Origin: Pasteurellaceae bacterium Pebbles2
GTDB taxonomy: Bacteria > Pseudomonadota > Gammaproteobacteria > Enterobacterales > Pasteurellaceae
Length of the DNA: 64,000 nt
NCBI GenBank assembly: GCA_023101505.1
Contig: LVZA01000001.1
Location: forward strand, 1,240,001-1,304,000
Reading direction: 5' to 3'
Shown here: piece by piece, positions 43,957 to 53,146 of the stretch
Layout of the letters: each line of letters starts with the position of its first letter
How positions within the stretch are numbered: the first letter of the stretch is position 1
Notes under the pieces: generated by a model
The model's input: the letters and a program-made list of their open reading frames with translations, nothing else
What the model was told of the DNA's origin: nothing
Databases searched by the model: none
Position numbers and translations under genes: made by a program

Positions 43957-43960
43957 TTTT

Positions 43961-46087
43961 ATGATTTCCTTTTATGTGGCAAAACGAGATGGATCTCGTT
44001 CTAGTTTTGAAATTCAGCGCATTATTAATGCGATTAAAAAAGCAGCAAAAGCAGTCGGAATAGAAGACCATATCTTTTGTCATCAAGTAGCGCAGCAAGT
44101 TTGTGAGGATATTTTTCATTCTTATCAAAATGAAATAGATATTAATGATATTCAGCAAATTGTTGAAAATAAATTAATGGCAAGTAACTATCCTCAAGTG
44201 GCTCGGGCGTATATTGAATATCGACACGATCGTGATATGGCGCGGGAAAAGCGTAGTCGATTAAATCAAGAAATTGAAGGTTTGATTGAGCAAACCAATA
44301 TGGCGGTGCTGAATGAAAATGCCAATAAAGATGCGAAAGTAATCCCGACGCAGCGTGACTTGTTGGCGGGCATCGTCGCCAAGCATTATGCTAAACAATA
44401 TTTATTGCCACGTGATGTTGTTGAGGCACACGAAAAGGGTGAAATTCATTATCACGATTTGGATTATGCCCCATTTTTCCCAATGTTTAACTGTATGTTG
44501 GTCGATCTTAAAGGAATGTTGACCCAAGGTTTTAAGATGGGGAATGCGGAAATTGAGCCACCAAAATCGATTGGCACAGCAACTGCAGTAACTGCGCAAA
44601 TTATCGCACAAGTCGCCAGCCATATTTATGGTGGCACGACGATTAACTGTATTGATGAAGTGCTTGCGCCTTATGTGCAAATTAGCTATGAAAAATTGCT
44701 CAAAACAGCACAACAATGGAATATTCCGAACCCGAAAGACTATGCTGACAGCCTGATTGAAAAAGAATGTTTTGATGCTTTTCAATCTTTGGAGTATGAA
44801 GTCAACACCTTGCACACCGCCAACGGGCAAACGCCGTTTGTTACCTTTGGATTTGGTTTAGGTACAAGTTGGCAAGAGCGTTTAATTCAAAAATCAATTT
44901 TACAAAATCGTATTCGTGGTTTAGGCAAAAATCATAAAACGCCTGTTTTTCCAAAGCTGGTATTTGCAATCAAAAACGGCATAAATCGCACCGCACTTGA
45001 TCCGAATTATGACATCAAGAAACTTGCACTCGAATGCGCATCAAAACGAATGTATCCTGATATTTTGAATTACGATCAAGTAGTTCAAGTGACTGGATCT
45101 TTCAAAGCACCAATGGGCTGTCGCAGTTTCTTAGGGAAATATGAAGTGCAAGGGCAGGAAATTCACGATGGACGCAATAATCTTGGCGTAGTGAGCTTAA
45201 ATTTACCGCGTATTGCTTTGGAAGCGCAAGGCGATGAACAACGTTTCTATGCATTGCTTGATGAACGTCTTGCGATCGCGAAAAAAGCATTGCTTACCCG
45301 AATTGTACGTTTGGAAAATACCAAAGCACGAGTTGCCCCGATTTTATATATGGAAGGGGCGTGTGGTGTGCGATTAAAAGCGGACGACAATGTTGCGGGC
45401 ATTTTCAAAAACGGGCGTGCGTCGATTTCTCTCGGTTATATTGGTATCCACGAAGCAGTAAACGCACTTTATCAGCAAGGGCATATTTTTGACAGTGAAT
45501 TTTTGCGCGAAAAAGGCGTAAAAATGGTAGCGCACTTAAGCCAAGCGGTTAAAGATTGGGCACAAGAAACAGGCTACGCATTCAGCTTGTATTCCACCCC
45601 AAGCGAAAATTTATGCGACCGTTTCTGTCGCCTTGACACCAAACAATTTGGCATCATCGATGGCGTTACCGATAAAGGCTACTACACCAACAGTTACCAC
45701 TTAGATGTTGAGAAAAAGGTCAATCCTTACGATAAACTTGACTTCGAAATGCCCTATCCGCCATTGGCGAGCGGTGGTTTTATTTGTTACGGTGAATACC
45801 CGAACATTCAACATAATCTCAAGGCGCTCGAAGATGTATGGGATTATAGCTACGATCGGGTGCCATATTATGGCACAAACACGCCGATTGACGAGTGCTA
45901 CGAATGTGGTTTCACTGGTGAATTTGAATGCACCAGCAAAGGCTTCACTTGCCCGAAATGTGGTAATCACGACAGCGATAAAGTATCTGTAACGCGTCGT
46001 GTTTGCGGTTATTTAGGCAGCCCAGATGCTCGCCCATTCAACCCTGGCAAGCAAGAAGAAGTGAAACGTCGAGTTAAACACTTATAA
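43961..46087 (+). CDS. nrdD: Anaerobic ribonucleoside-triphosphate reductase
   Basis: Class III ribonucleotide reductase, making dNTPs without oxygen. Start at ATG 43961 (MISFYVAKRDGSR) with TAGGGG just upstream; a longer frame from 43895 would run through both NrdR boxes and is rejected. The 708-residue protein has an N-terminal ATP-cone (allosteric activity site, residues 1-95), the barrel core, a zinc site CYECGFTGEFEC...CPKCG and the glycyl-radical motif RRVCGYLGSP with Gly683. The upstream region combines FNR and NrdR sites. nrdG follows 82 bases downstream. Confidence 0.97.
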   Translation: MISFYVAKRDGSRSSFEIQRIINAIKKAAKAVGIEDHIFCHQVAQQVCEDIFHSYQNEIDINDIQQIVENKLMASNYPQVARAYIEYRHDRDMAREKRSRLNQEIEGLIEQTNMAVLNENANKDAKVIPTQRDLLAGIVAKHYAKQYLLPRDVVEAHEKGEIHYHDLDYAPFFPMFNCMLVDLKGMLTQGFKMGNAEIEPPKSIGTATAVTAQIIAQVASHIYGGTTINCIDEVLAPYVQISYEKLLKTAQQWNIPNPKDYADSLIEKECFDAFQSLEYEVNTLHTANGQTPFVTFGFGLGTSWQERLIQKSILQNRIRGLGKNHKTPVFPKLVFAIKNGINRTALDPNYDIKKLALECASKRMYPDILNYDQVVQVTGSFKAPMGCRSFLGKYEVQGQEIHDGRNNLGVVSLNLPRIALEAQGDEQRFYALLDERLAIAKKALLTRIVRLENTKARVAPILYMEGACGVRLKADDNVAGIFKNGRASISLGYIGIHEAVNALYQQGHIFDSEFLREKGVKMVAHLSQAVKDWAQETGYAFSLYSTPSENLCDRFCRLDTKQFGIIDGVTDKGYYTNSYHLDVEKKVNPYDKLDFEMPYPPLASGGFICYGEYPNIQHNLKALEDVWDYSYDRVPYYGTNTPIDECYECGFTGEFECTSKGFTCPKCGNHDSDKVSVTRRVCGYLGSPDARPFNPGKQEEVKRRVKHL

Positions 46088-46107
46088 TTCTTATACTCCT
46101 TACACTC

Positions 46108-46156
46108 ATAAAAGTGCGGTGTAAAAATTCATTATTTTTTCACCGCACTTTTCAAT
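46108..46156. repeat. Inverted uptake-sequence pair between nrdD and nrdG
   Basis: AAAAGTGCGGTG (46110-46121) and CACCGCACTTTT (46141-46152), 19-nt loop. The T tail is weak, so partial termination or a processing hairpin that lowers nrdG relative to nrdD is possible. Confidence 0.75.
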
Positions 46157-46169
46157 AAATCAATTATTT

Positions 46170-46640
46170 ATGAATTACTTACAATATTATCCAGTCGATA
46201 TTGTCAACGGCGAAGGGACACGTTGCACCTTATTTGTCAGCGGCTGCGAACATCATTGCAAAGGCTGCTACAATCAAAAAAGCTGGTCATTTGATGCAGG
46301 TGTACCATTCGACAAGGCAATGGAAGAACAAATCATTCAGGATTTAAAAGATACGCGCATAAAACGCCAAGGCTTAACGCTATCAGGTGGCGACCCCTTA
46401 CACCCACGCAATGTTGAATGCTTGCTACCTTTCGTAAAACGAGTAAAACAAGAATACCCTGACAAAGATCTTTGGGTATGGACAGGGTATAAATTAGACG
46501 AGCTAAACGAGCTACAACAGCAGATGTTGCCTTATATTGACGTGTTAATCGACGGCAAGTTTATTCAAGAACAAGCCGACCCAAGTTTAGCCTGGCGTGG
46601 TTCGGCGAATCAGGTTGTGTATCGGTTTAAATGCAAATAA
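46170..46640 (+). CDS. nrdG: Anaerobic ribonucleotide reductase-activating protein
   Basis: Radical-SAM enzyme that installs the glycyl radical on NrdD. The 156-residue protein has the cluster motif SGCEHHCKGCYNQKSW (CxxxCxxC, Cys26, 30, 33) and the SAM-contacting LTLSGGDPLHPRN. The ATG lies only about 18 bases after an uptake-sequence hairpin; no strong ribosome-binding site is visible. Ends at a terminator with uptake-like arms. Confidence 0.96.
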   Translation: MNYLQYYPVDIVNGEGTRCTLFVSGCEHHCKGCYNQKSWSFDAGVPFDKAMEEQIIQDLKDTRIKRQGLTLSGGDPLHPRNVECLLPFVKRVKQEYPDKDLWVWTGYKLDELNELQQQMLPYIDVLIDGKFIQEQADPSLAWRGSANQVVYRFKCK

Positions 46641-46655
46641 CAATCTTAATTAATA

Positions 46656-46698
46656 AGCTGCGGTGCAAAAACTCAACATTTCTACACCGCAGTTTTTT
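46656..46698. terminator. Bidirectional terminator between nrdG and eda
   Basis: CTGCGGTG (46658-46665) pairs with CACCGCAG (46685-46692) followed by TTTTTT; arms are degenerate uptake cores. Serves the convergent nrdG and eda. Confidence 0.8.
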
Positions 46699-46701
46699 AA
46701 T

Positions 46702-47340
46702 TTATTGAACTAAATCTACAACTTCCCGCACCAATCGCCCAATTTCGTCCCAATTTTTGGCTTTAATTAACGATTTCTCTACAAACCACGAGCCGCCACA
46801 GGCGATGATGTTTGGAATGGCAAGATAATCGTTAATATTACTTGGGGAAATACCACCTGTGGGCATAATTTGCAAATTGCCATAAGGTCCAAGCAGGGCT
46901 TTAATCATTTTTACACCGCCACTGGCTTCCGCTGGGAAGAACTTTACCGCGGTTATACCAAGTGCTAAAGCCGCTTCGATGGACATTGGGTTGTTTACAC
47001 CTGGCGTAATCGGCAGGTTTAATTCTTGGCAATATTTAACGATATTTGGATTAAATCCCGGTGTAACAATACAATCAGCCCCAGCATTTTTGGCAGCAAG
47101 CACTTGTTCTTTTGTTAAAACTGTCCCTGCTGCAATCAGCACATCAGGATAATGTTGGCGAACTAAGCGAATGGCTTCTTCGGCAGCCGCTGAGCGGAAA
47201 GTGATTTCTGCCACAGGTAAACCATTTTCGGCTAAGGTTTTTACTAAAGGCAAAATGTCTTCAGCTTCATCCACGGCAATCACAGGCACAACTTTAAATT
47301 TAGCGAGTTTTTCAACGATTTGTTCGGTGGTATAAGCCAT
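46702..47340 (-). CDS. eda: KHG/KDPG aldolase
   Basis: Class I aldolase splitting 2-keto-3-deoxy-6-phosphogluconate into pyruvate and glyceraldehyde 3-phosphate. 212 residues. Catalytic Glu in LPVAEITFRS, the GTVLTKEQV segment and the Schiff-base Lys in GITAVKFFPAEASGG are intact. Last gene of the leftward sugar-acid operon, nine bases after kdgK; it completes the pathway begun by the other genes of the locus. Confidence 0.96.
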   Translation of the reverse strand: MAYTTEQIVEKLAKFKVVPVIAVDEAEDILPLVKTLAENGLPVAEITFRSAAAEEAIRLVRQHYPDVLIAAGTVLTKEQVLAAKNAGADCIVTPGFNPNIVKYCQELNLPITPGVNNPMSIEAALALGITAVKFFPAEASGGVKMIKALLGPYGNLQIMPTGGISPSNINDYLAIPNIIACGGSWFVEKSLIKAKNWDEIGRLVREVVDLVQ

Positions 47341-47349
47341 AATATTTCC

Positions 47350-48288
47350 TTAATTAAATTGTTTGCGTAAATGTTCGGTGGCAGATTTTTCAATAATCGC
47401 CCCTTTGTGTTGAATAATGATGCCCGCTAGTTCATTGCCTTGTTGACAGCAAGTTTGAAGCAGTTTGCCTTGCAAATAGCCTTGTAAAAAACCAGCATTA
47501 AACGAATCACCAGCAGATGTGGTATCAACGACATTTTTAACCGCGGTTGTCGGCACAAAAGTTTGCTCTCCATTTTCACAGAAAATTGCACCGCACTTAC
47601 CTTGTTTTACAATAATTTTGCCAATACCAAATTGGCTTAAACGAGCGATTGTGGCTTGCTCGTCAGCATCATTCCATAGCATTTGTTCATCGTCGAAAGT
47701 AACTAGCGCTACATCAACCAAAGGCAATAATGCCTTATAACAATCTTGTGCTTGTGCGAGGCTTTCCCACAGTTTCGGACGGAAATTACTATCAAAGGCG
47801 ATTTCTACGCCAGATTTTTTTAATTCGGCTAATTGTTTGAGCAACAAAGTGCGGTCATTTTCTGGCAAAATTGCTAAACTAATTCCGCTTAAATAAAGCA
47901 TATCAACCGATTTTAATTTCGCCAAAACCGTTGCATAATCAGGGTGTTGCAATAAATAGCGAGCAGCAGATTGATTACGCCAATACAAAAACGTTCGTTC
48001 CCCTTGCTTATCCAACTGGATTAGATACAGCCCAGCAGAACGACGTTCATCACGCAAAACCCAATTTGTCTGAATGCCATCGGCTTGCCAACGCGTGAGC
48101 ATTCCGCCGCTTAATTTATCCGTACCGAGTGCCGAAACGTAATGTACGCCAATATTTTCAGGCAAACTCACTCGAGCCAAATAGGTTGCCGTGTTGAGCG
48201 TATCTCCGCCATAAGTCTGACGCATTGCACCAAATAGCTCACCATTTAACTCGATCATACACTCACCGAGCAGGGCGATTTTTTTCAT
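47350..48288 (-). CDS. kdgK: 2-dehydro-3-deoxygluconokinase
   Basis: PfkB-family sugar kinase that phosphorylates 2-keto-3-deoxygluconate to KDPG. Start set at ATG complementary to 48286-48288 (MKKIALLGECMIELNGE); a longer frame overlaps the SDR gene end. 312 residues. N-terminal substrate region GECMIELNG and GGDTLNTATYLAR; C-terminal ATP/anion-hole motif VVDTTSAGDSFNAGFLQGYL with the catalytic Asp. Contains two uptake cores (47589, 47848). Starts four bases after the SDR stop. Confidence 0.93.
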   Translation of the reverse strand: MKKIALLGECMIELNGELFGAMRQTYGGDTLNTATYLARVSLPENIGVHYVSALGTDKLSGGMLTRWQADGIQTNWVLRDERRSAGLYLIQLDKQGERTFLYWRNQSAARYLLQHPDYATVLAKLKSVDMLYLSGISLAILPENDRTLLLKQLAELKKSGVEIAFDSNFRPKLWESLAQAQDCYKALLPLVDVALVTFDDEQMLWNDADEQATIARLSQFGIGKIIVKQGKCGAIFCENGEQTFVPTTAVKNVVDTTSAGDSFNAGFLQGYLQGKLLQTCCQQGNELAGIIIQHKGAIIEKSATEHLRKQFN

Positions 48289-48292
48289 AGCC

Positions 48293-49138
48293 TTAAACCC
48301 CACCATAAGCAGAGAAACCGCCATCAATCGGTAATACTACACCGTTGATAAAACTGGCGTATTCTTCGTCCATTAAGAATAAAATACCGCCCATTAACTC
48401 ATTAGCTTCGCCAAATCGTCCCATTGGGGTGTTGGTTAAAATTTTGTGTGCACGTGGCGTTGGGTTGCCATCGGCATCGAATAACAAACCACGGTTTTGA
48501 TTGCTCACTAAAAAACCTGGTGCAATTGCATTGCAACGGATGCCGACTTTGGAAAAATACACAGCAAGCCACTGGGTAAAATTACTGATTGCTGCTTTTG
48601 CACCTGAATAGGCTGGAATTTTAGTCAATGGCGTATAAGCATTCATACTGGAAATGTTGATGATATTCGCCCCTTTCTTGCCGATCATATCTTTAGCAAA
48701 AACTTGAGTTGGTAACAAAGTGCCTAAATAATTGAGATTAAAGACAAACTCGATGCCTGATTTATCTAATTCAAAGAATGACTTGGTGTCCGTAGGTAAA
48801 TCAAAAGTATGGAACTCATTGTCTGTCGTTGCTTTCGGGTTGTTTCCGCCAGCACCGTTAATTAAAATATCGCAGGTGCCAAAATCGGTTGCGATGGCAT
48901 CACGAGTCGCTTTAATGCTGTCTATATCTAATACATTGGTCTGATAGGCTTTGCCTATATAACCTGCTTGGGTGATTTCATCAGCGTATTTTTGGGCGGC
49001 TTCTAAGTTAATATCCAGTAACGCAACTTTCGCCCCCGTTTTGGCAATTTCTTTTGCAAAATAGGCACAAAGTACACCGCCTGCGCCAGTGATAACGACG
49101 ACTTTATCTTTAAAGTTATGATTTTTTGCGATTGTCAT
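48293..49138 (-). CDS. SDR-family oxidoreductase, probable D-mannonate (fructuronate) oxidoreductase
   Basis: Short-chain dehydrogenase of 281 residues. The cofactor motif is VVITGAGGVLCAYFAKEIA, with DIN after beta-2 favouring NAD(H). The catalytic set is ISSMNAY...PAYSGAKAAISNF (Ser, Tyr, Lys). It sits between the TRAP transporter and kdgK, and no uxuB of the long-chain type is in the window, so it probably replaces UxuB by interconverting D-fructuronate and D-mannonate. That is inference from context; H. influenzae has a close relative in the same neighbourhood (HI0048, from memory). Active-site residues are intact. Confidence 0.82.
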   Translation of the reverse strand: MTIAKNHNFKDKVVVITGAGGVLCAYFAKEIAKTGAKVALLDINLEAAQKYADEITQAGYIGKAYQTNVLDIDSIKATRDAIATDFGTCDILINGAGGNNPKATTDNEFHTFDLPTDTKSFFELDKSGIEFVFNLNYLGTLLPTQVFAKDMIGKKGANIINISSMNAYTPLTKIPAYSGAKAAISNFTQWLAVYFSKVGIRCNAIAPGFLVSNQNRGLLFDADGNPTPRAHKILTNTPMGRFGEANELMGGILFLMDEEYASFINGVVLPIDGGFSAYGGV

Positions 49139-49156
49139 TTTGTAACTCCTAATTTA

Positions 49157-50428
49157 TTAAGATAACCAATTCATTGGTTTAATCACAATATCGGGGAAAA
49201 ATACCATTAAGAATAATATAATGAAATACACGAATAAGAATGGCATTATTCCTTTAGATATTTTGCCTATGCCTAATTTAGAAATTCCAGAACCAACATA
49301 TAATACGGTGCCAACTGGCGGCGTAATTAAACCAATGGAGAGATTAATAACCATCATAATCCCAAAATATGCTGTATCTATGTTATAGGCTCGTAAAACA
49401 GGTAAAAGTACAGGAACAAAAATTAAAACGGCTGGAATTAAGTCCATTACACAACCAACTAATAATAAGAATATCATTAGCACTAACATTAATACTGTTG
49501 GGCTATTCGTAATACCTTTAATAAATTCAACTAATTCCATTGGAATTTGTGCTACAGTGATTGCAAAAGCGGAAATCATTGCAGCTGCTGCCACAAACAT
49601 TACCATTGAAGTAGTTTTAATCGTGTTAATAAAGATTTCTTGTACTTTATCCCAAGTAAGAGTTTTGTACATGACACTGACTATGGCTGCATAAATAGCC
49701 GCAACCACACCTGCTTCTGTCGGAGTAAAAATACCACCGCGCAAACCAACAATGATAATAACTGGTAATAATAAAGGCCAAAATGCTTTTCTAAATGCTG
49801 ACCAGCGCTGCTGCTTCGTTTGTTTAGGTTCAAGGTTATCTTCATGGTTTCTATATAGAAATTTCCACATTAACCACAAGCCAGCAACCATTAATAAACC
49901 AGGAACTGTACCCCCCATAAATAATTTAGTAATTGAGGCACCTGCCGTTATTCCGTAAATGATCATTGGTATACTAGGGGGAATGACAACTGAAATAATA
50001 CCAGCAGCACAAGTTAACCCTGTAGATCGAGCAACATCATAGTTTTTTGCTGCCATCATTGGAATTAGAATTGCCCCTAAAGCAGCAGTATCAGCAACGG
50101 CAGAGCCAGATAATCCCGCAAATATTAAGCCTGAAATAATAACAACGTAGCCTAATCCACCTTTAATATGTCCCACCATACTCATTGCAAAATTAATAAT
50201 CCGTTCTGATATACCCCCATGCTTCATTATTTCGCCAGTAAGCATAAAGAAAGGTATTGCCATTAACGGAAAATTATTTGTTCCCATTACAAAATTTTCT
50301 GTAATAAGCTGAGTATCAAACATATCCATTTGAAATAGCATAAAACTAGCACTGAGCAACATTGATAATGCGACTGGTACACCTAAAAATAAGAATAAAA
50401 ACAAACTTCCAAGAAATAACCACAACAT
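49157..50428 (-). CDS. TRAP transporter large permease (DctM type)
   Basis: Inner-membrane transport subunit, 423 residues, about twelve hydrophobic segments. Family marks include the N-terminal LFLFLGVPVALSMLLSA, GSAVADTAALGAILIPMM and the C-terminal GLITPPVGTVLYVGSGISK. Couples sodium flow to solute uptake with DctQ and DctP. Its start is one base after the dctQ stop. The sequence looks more AT-rich than uxuA or eda, as do the next three genes. Confidence 0.94.
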   Translation of the reverse strand: MLWLFLGSLFLFLFLGVPVALSMLLSASFMLFQMDMFDTQLITENFVMGTNNFPLMAIPFFMLTGEIMKHGGISERIINFAMSMVGHIKGGLGYVVIISGLIFAGLSGSAVADTAALGAILIPMMAAKNYDVARSTGLTCAAGIISVVIPPSIPMIIYGITAGASITKLFMGGTVPGLLMVAGLWLMWKFLYRNHEDNLEPKQTKQQRWSAFRKAFWPLLLPVIIIVGLRGGIFTPTEAGVVAAIYAAIVSVMYKTLTWDKVQEIFINTIKTTSMVMFVAAAAMISAFAITVAQIPMELVEFIKGITNSPTVLMLVLMIFLLLVGCVMDLIPAVLIFVPVLLPVLRAYNIDTAYFGIMMVINLSIGLITPPVGTVLYVGSGISKLGIGKISKGIMPFLFVYFIILFLMVFFPDIVIKPMNWLS

Positions 50429-50429
50429 T

Positions 50430-50906
50430 TTATTTACCCCCTTTTAATGCAAGGGTTATATGTTTCCATAAGTTAGTGAATACAATGAGAAAATAAGAAA
50501 TTGATGAAATAATCGCTGCACCATAGAGAAAGGCGGAAGATATTCCTGTTGCAGGCATTTGCTGAGTGTAAGTTAAAAGCATTAGTTGATACGCACCATA
50601 AGTGATAAATGACACGGCTATTAATACGAGCAAATCAGCAAAAAATAAGAAAAACATTTGATACTGTGCTGGAAGTGATGCAATAACGATATCAACTGTG
50701 AGATGCCCTCTTTCTTTAGCAACTAAAATGATGCCTAAAAAAATCATATACACAAAACAGATGCGTGCAAATTCCTCTGACCATGCAATACCAGAGTCAA
50801 AGAAATAGCGAAGAAGAGCATTAAAAAAGACAAGAACAATCATTGATATTAATGCCATTATGGATAAGGCTTTTAAAGTTTTGTCTAGAGCCGCTTGAAT
50901 TTTCAT
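50430..50906 (-). CDS. TRAP transporter small permease (DctQ type)
   Basis: 158 residues with four membrane helices and the DctQ signature around FFDSGIAWSEEFARICFVYMIFLG. Forms the membrane complex with the adjacent large permease. Sits 61 bases after the binding-protein gene; the gap could hold a small hairpin that lets the binding protein be made in excess, as is common. Confidence 0.93.
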   Translation of the reverse strand: MKIQAALDKTLKALSIMALISMIVLVFFNALLRYFFDSGIAWSEEFARICFVYMIFLGIILVAKERGHLTVDIVIASLPAQYQMFFLFFADLLVLIAVSFITYGAYQLMLLTYTQQMPATGISSAFLYGAAIISSISYFLIVFTNLWKHITLALKGGK

Positions 50907-50967
50907 AAGAAATTCCTTCTATGGTAGGATAGGTGCATTACAAAATACATAATGCACCTAGAGTTAG

Positions 50968-51951
50968 TTATTTTGCATCATTAATTTTTTTAATTAAACT
51001 TTCTCCCCAATCATATTTTTTATAGAAATTACTATAAAGTTTCTGTGAAGCTTGTAGCATATCTTTTTGAAATTTTTCATCAGGAATAATGATTTCTTTC
51101 CCATTATCAGCTAAATATTTTTTTACATCTTGTTCAGCTTTAATTGCAAGATCCCATTGTTTCTCTTGATAAACTTTAGCGGCTTCTTCAAATACTTTTT
51201 TATCTTCATCAGACATTTTATTCCACGTTTTTAAGCTAATCTGCAATAAGCCCGGTGAAAAAATATGATTACTTTGAATAATGTATTTTTGAACTTCATA
51301 TAAACCTGATTCTTTAATTAAAGCATACGGATTTTCTTGTCCATCAATTACTTTTTGTTCAAGTGCTGTAAATACCTCACTTAAAGGCATGCTTTGAGCA
51401 TTAATGTCCATTGCTTTTGCCCAATCTACAAATAAGGAATTGAGTGGCACTCGTAGTCTTAACCCTTTAAAATCGGAAAACTGTTCAATTTTTTTATTTG
51501 AAGAAATAACTCGGAATCCATTCATACCATATGCAAGTAATTTGATACCATATTTCTCCATTTGATCGCCAACTTCTTTAGCTACAGGAGAAGAAAAGAC
51601 TTTTCTTGCTTCATTATTATCCTTAAATAAATACGGCCATTCCCATACACCAAAAATAGGATCTACATTTTGTAATAGCAATCCAGTGATTCCCATTTCA
51701 ATAGTGCCATTGCGTAATCCATTAACAATTTGATCTTCGCCACCAAGCTGATTATTAGGATAAATACGGATCTCATAGCGGTTATCAGTTTTTTCTTCAA
51801 CTGTTTTTTTGAAATATTCCATCAATGCTATATTTGATGAATGAGTATCTGAGTTGTAATGACCTAATTTAATAATGGTTTTAGCGAAAGCTGAACCACC
51901 AAACAATAAACTAGAAATTAAGAGTGCTTTAGTGAGATTTTTAAGTTTCAT
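50968..51951 (-). CDS. TRAP transporter solute-binding protein (DctP type), sugar-acid specific
   Basis: Periplasmic binding protein of 327 residues with a Sec signal peptide (LLISSLLFGGSAFA-K, cleavage near residue 24). The DctP fold is clear: KLGHYNSDTHSSNIALMEYFKKTVEE at the start, GLRLRVPLN with the carboxylate-binding Arg, and ALEQKVIDGQENPYALIKES. The Arg and the catabolic genes around it indicate a sugar acid. I recall that a close H. influenzae homologue was crystallised with L-gulonate; this needs checking. D-glucuronate, D-fructuronate or D-mannonate are alternatives. Confidence 0.9.
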   Translation of the reverse strand: MKLKNLTKALLISSLLFGGSAFAKTIIKLGHYNSDTHSSNIALMEYFKKTVEEKTDNRYEIRIYPNNQLGGEDQIVNGLRNGTIEMGITGLLLQNVDPIFGVWEWPYLFKDNNEARKVFSSPVAKEVGDQMEKYGIKLLAYGMNGFRVISSNKKIEQFSDFKGLRLRVPLNSLFVDWAKAMDINAQSMPLSEVFTALEQKVIDGQENPYALIKESGLYEVQKYIIQSNHIFSPGLLQISLKTWNKMSDEDKKVFEEAAKVYQEKQWDLAIKAEQDVKKYLADNGKEIIIPDEKFQKDMLQASQKLYSNFYKKYDWGESLIKKINDAK

Positions 51952-51969
51952 AATGATTTCCTTCTAAAT

Positions 51970-52995
51970 CTAGAATACAGCAATAATTTTTAGGTAATTT
52001 TCTGGGTTATCAGAAAGTTCTTTAATATAATCAGGTAGTTCATCAAATTTGATGATTTTACTGATAATATCATTCGGATTAATTTTTCCAGTGGATAATA
52101 ATGTAAGTGCTTCTTCAAATTCCCCCTTACTTGTTCTAGCGCCGACAATATCTAACTCTTTAAAAGTGATAATATTTGTTGGCAGAGATGTTTCTGTTTT
52201 AGGCCAACCAGTTAGACCAATTCGCCCTGCGAAAGAAGCATATTTCAATGTATTTTGAATTGAAATATTCGCTCCCGATGCTTCAATAACGGCTTCAGCC
52301 ATTTTTCCATTTGTGATACTACGAATAATATCCAAATCATTCTCTTTACTTGGATTAATACAATGAGAAATACCTATAGACTTAGCATATTCCAAACGTT
52401 TATCTAAAATATCTACTAAAATTGGTATGGCACCATAAATTTTAGCGACCAATGCAGCCATTAAGCCAATAGTTCCAGCACCAATAATAACAACATGCTC
52501 ACCAGCTTTTACTTTTGTTCTATGAATTGCGTGTAATGAAATTGTTAGTGGTTCAGCTAACGCGAGTTCAGCTACAGGCATACTTGGTGCTTTTACAAGT
52601 AATTTCGCTGGATGTCGAACAATTTCCTGCATAGCCCCATCAATATGCACCCCGAGTACGTTTAAGTGTTCACAACAATTAGTTCGTCCAATAGAGCAAG
52701 GATAACAATTCCCGCAATATACATAAGGATCTAAAATAACTCGATCACCAACCTTGATATTATTAGGCATGCCAATTCCGGATTCTATAACTGTACCGAC
52801 AATTTCATGCCCCAGAATGCGAGGGTAAGTGACAAGTGGATTTGTACCTCTATATGCTCCGATATCAGATCCACAAATCCCCATGGCCTCAACCTTAATA
52901 AGTACATCGGTGTCTTTTTTAGTCGGAGAATTGATCTGCTCAATTTCAACATGATTAGGTTTAATTAAACGTATAGATTTCACTATATCTTTCAT
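51970..52995 (-). CDS. Zinc-dependent medium-chain dehydrogenase, possible L-gulonate 5-dehydrogenase
   Basis: 341 residues, sorbitol/threonine-dehydrogenase-like. Catalytic zinc ligands lie in MGICGSD and GHEIVG; the structural zinc site is CGNCYPCSIGRTNCC; the NAD-binding motif is VVIIGAGTIGLMAALVAK followed by Asp in LVDILDKR, favouring NAD over NADP. First gene of the leftward operon, directly upstream of the TRAP genes. Together with the SDR it could turn L-gulonate into D-fructuronate and then D-mannonate. Idonate or another polyol acid are alternatives; no in-window evidence fixes the substrate. Confidence 0.82.
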   Translation of the reverse strand: MKDIVKSIRLIKPNHVEIEQINSPTKKDTDVLIKVEAMGICGSDIGAYRGTNPLVTYPRILGHEIVGTVIESGIGMPNNIKVGDRVILDPYVYCGNCYPCSIGRTNCCEHLNVLGVHIDGAMQEIVRHPAKLLVKAPSMPVAELALAEPLTISLHAIHRTKVKAGEHVVIIGAGTIGLMAALVAKIYGAIPILVDILDKRLEYAKSIGISHCINPSKENDLDIIRSITNGKMAEAVIEASGANISIQNTLKYASFAGRIGLTGWPKTETSLPTNIITFKELDIVGARTSKGEFEEALTLLSTGKINPNDIISKIIKFDELPDYIKELSDNPENYLKIIAVF

Positions 52996-53083
52996 GATTT
53001 AGCTCCTATTTTTAGTTAATTTTATCGACATGCTGCATATCTAATGCTATTGTTATAGTCAATAATAGAATGAAAAGCAATGT

Positions 53084-53095
53084 TTGGCATGCCAA
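53084..53095. promoter_or_regulatory. UxuR-type operator 1
   Basis: Perfect 12-bp palindrome TTGGCATGCCAA, close to the UxuR/ExuR core TTGGTATACCAA. It lies on the side of the leftward operon, 89 bases before the dehydrogenase start. Confidence 0.75.
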
Positions 53096-53107
53096 TTTTT
53101 CTATATT

Positions 53108-53123
53108 TGTGATCACGATCACA
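53108..53123. promoter_or_regulatory. CRP (CRP-N) binding site
   Basis: TGTGATCACGATCACA: both TGTGA and TCACA half-sites exact with a 6-bp spacer, flanked by TATT and TAAAT. Located midway between the two divergent transcription units, it can activate either under low-sugar conditions. Confidence 0.88.
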
Positions 53124-53134
53124 TAAATGAAATT

Positions 53135-53146
53135 TTGGTATTCCAA
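53135..53146. promoter_or_regulatory. UxuR-type operator 2
   Basis: TTGGTATTCCAA, one mismatch from a perfect palindrome and one base off the TTGGTATACCAA core. It sits 3 bases before the uxuR Shine-Dalgarno sequence (GGAGA, 53150-53154), well placed for autorepression. Confidence 0.8.

Larger units (their letters stand above)
43643..43960. other. rrn end to nrdD control region
   Basis: 318 bases. The first 150 or so hold no gene and no clear terminator hairpin for the rrn operon that I can see, plus a degenerate uptake core (AACTGCGGT at 43788). The right part is the nrdD regulatory region, with an FNR box and two NrdR boxes listed separately. Confidence 0.6.

Noticed and set aside
43895-43960. 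Longer nrdD start
   Set aside because: It would translate through both NrdR boxes and has no ribosome-binding site; the ATG at 43961 has one.
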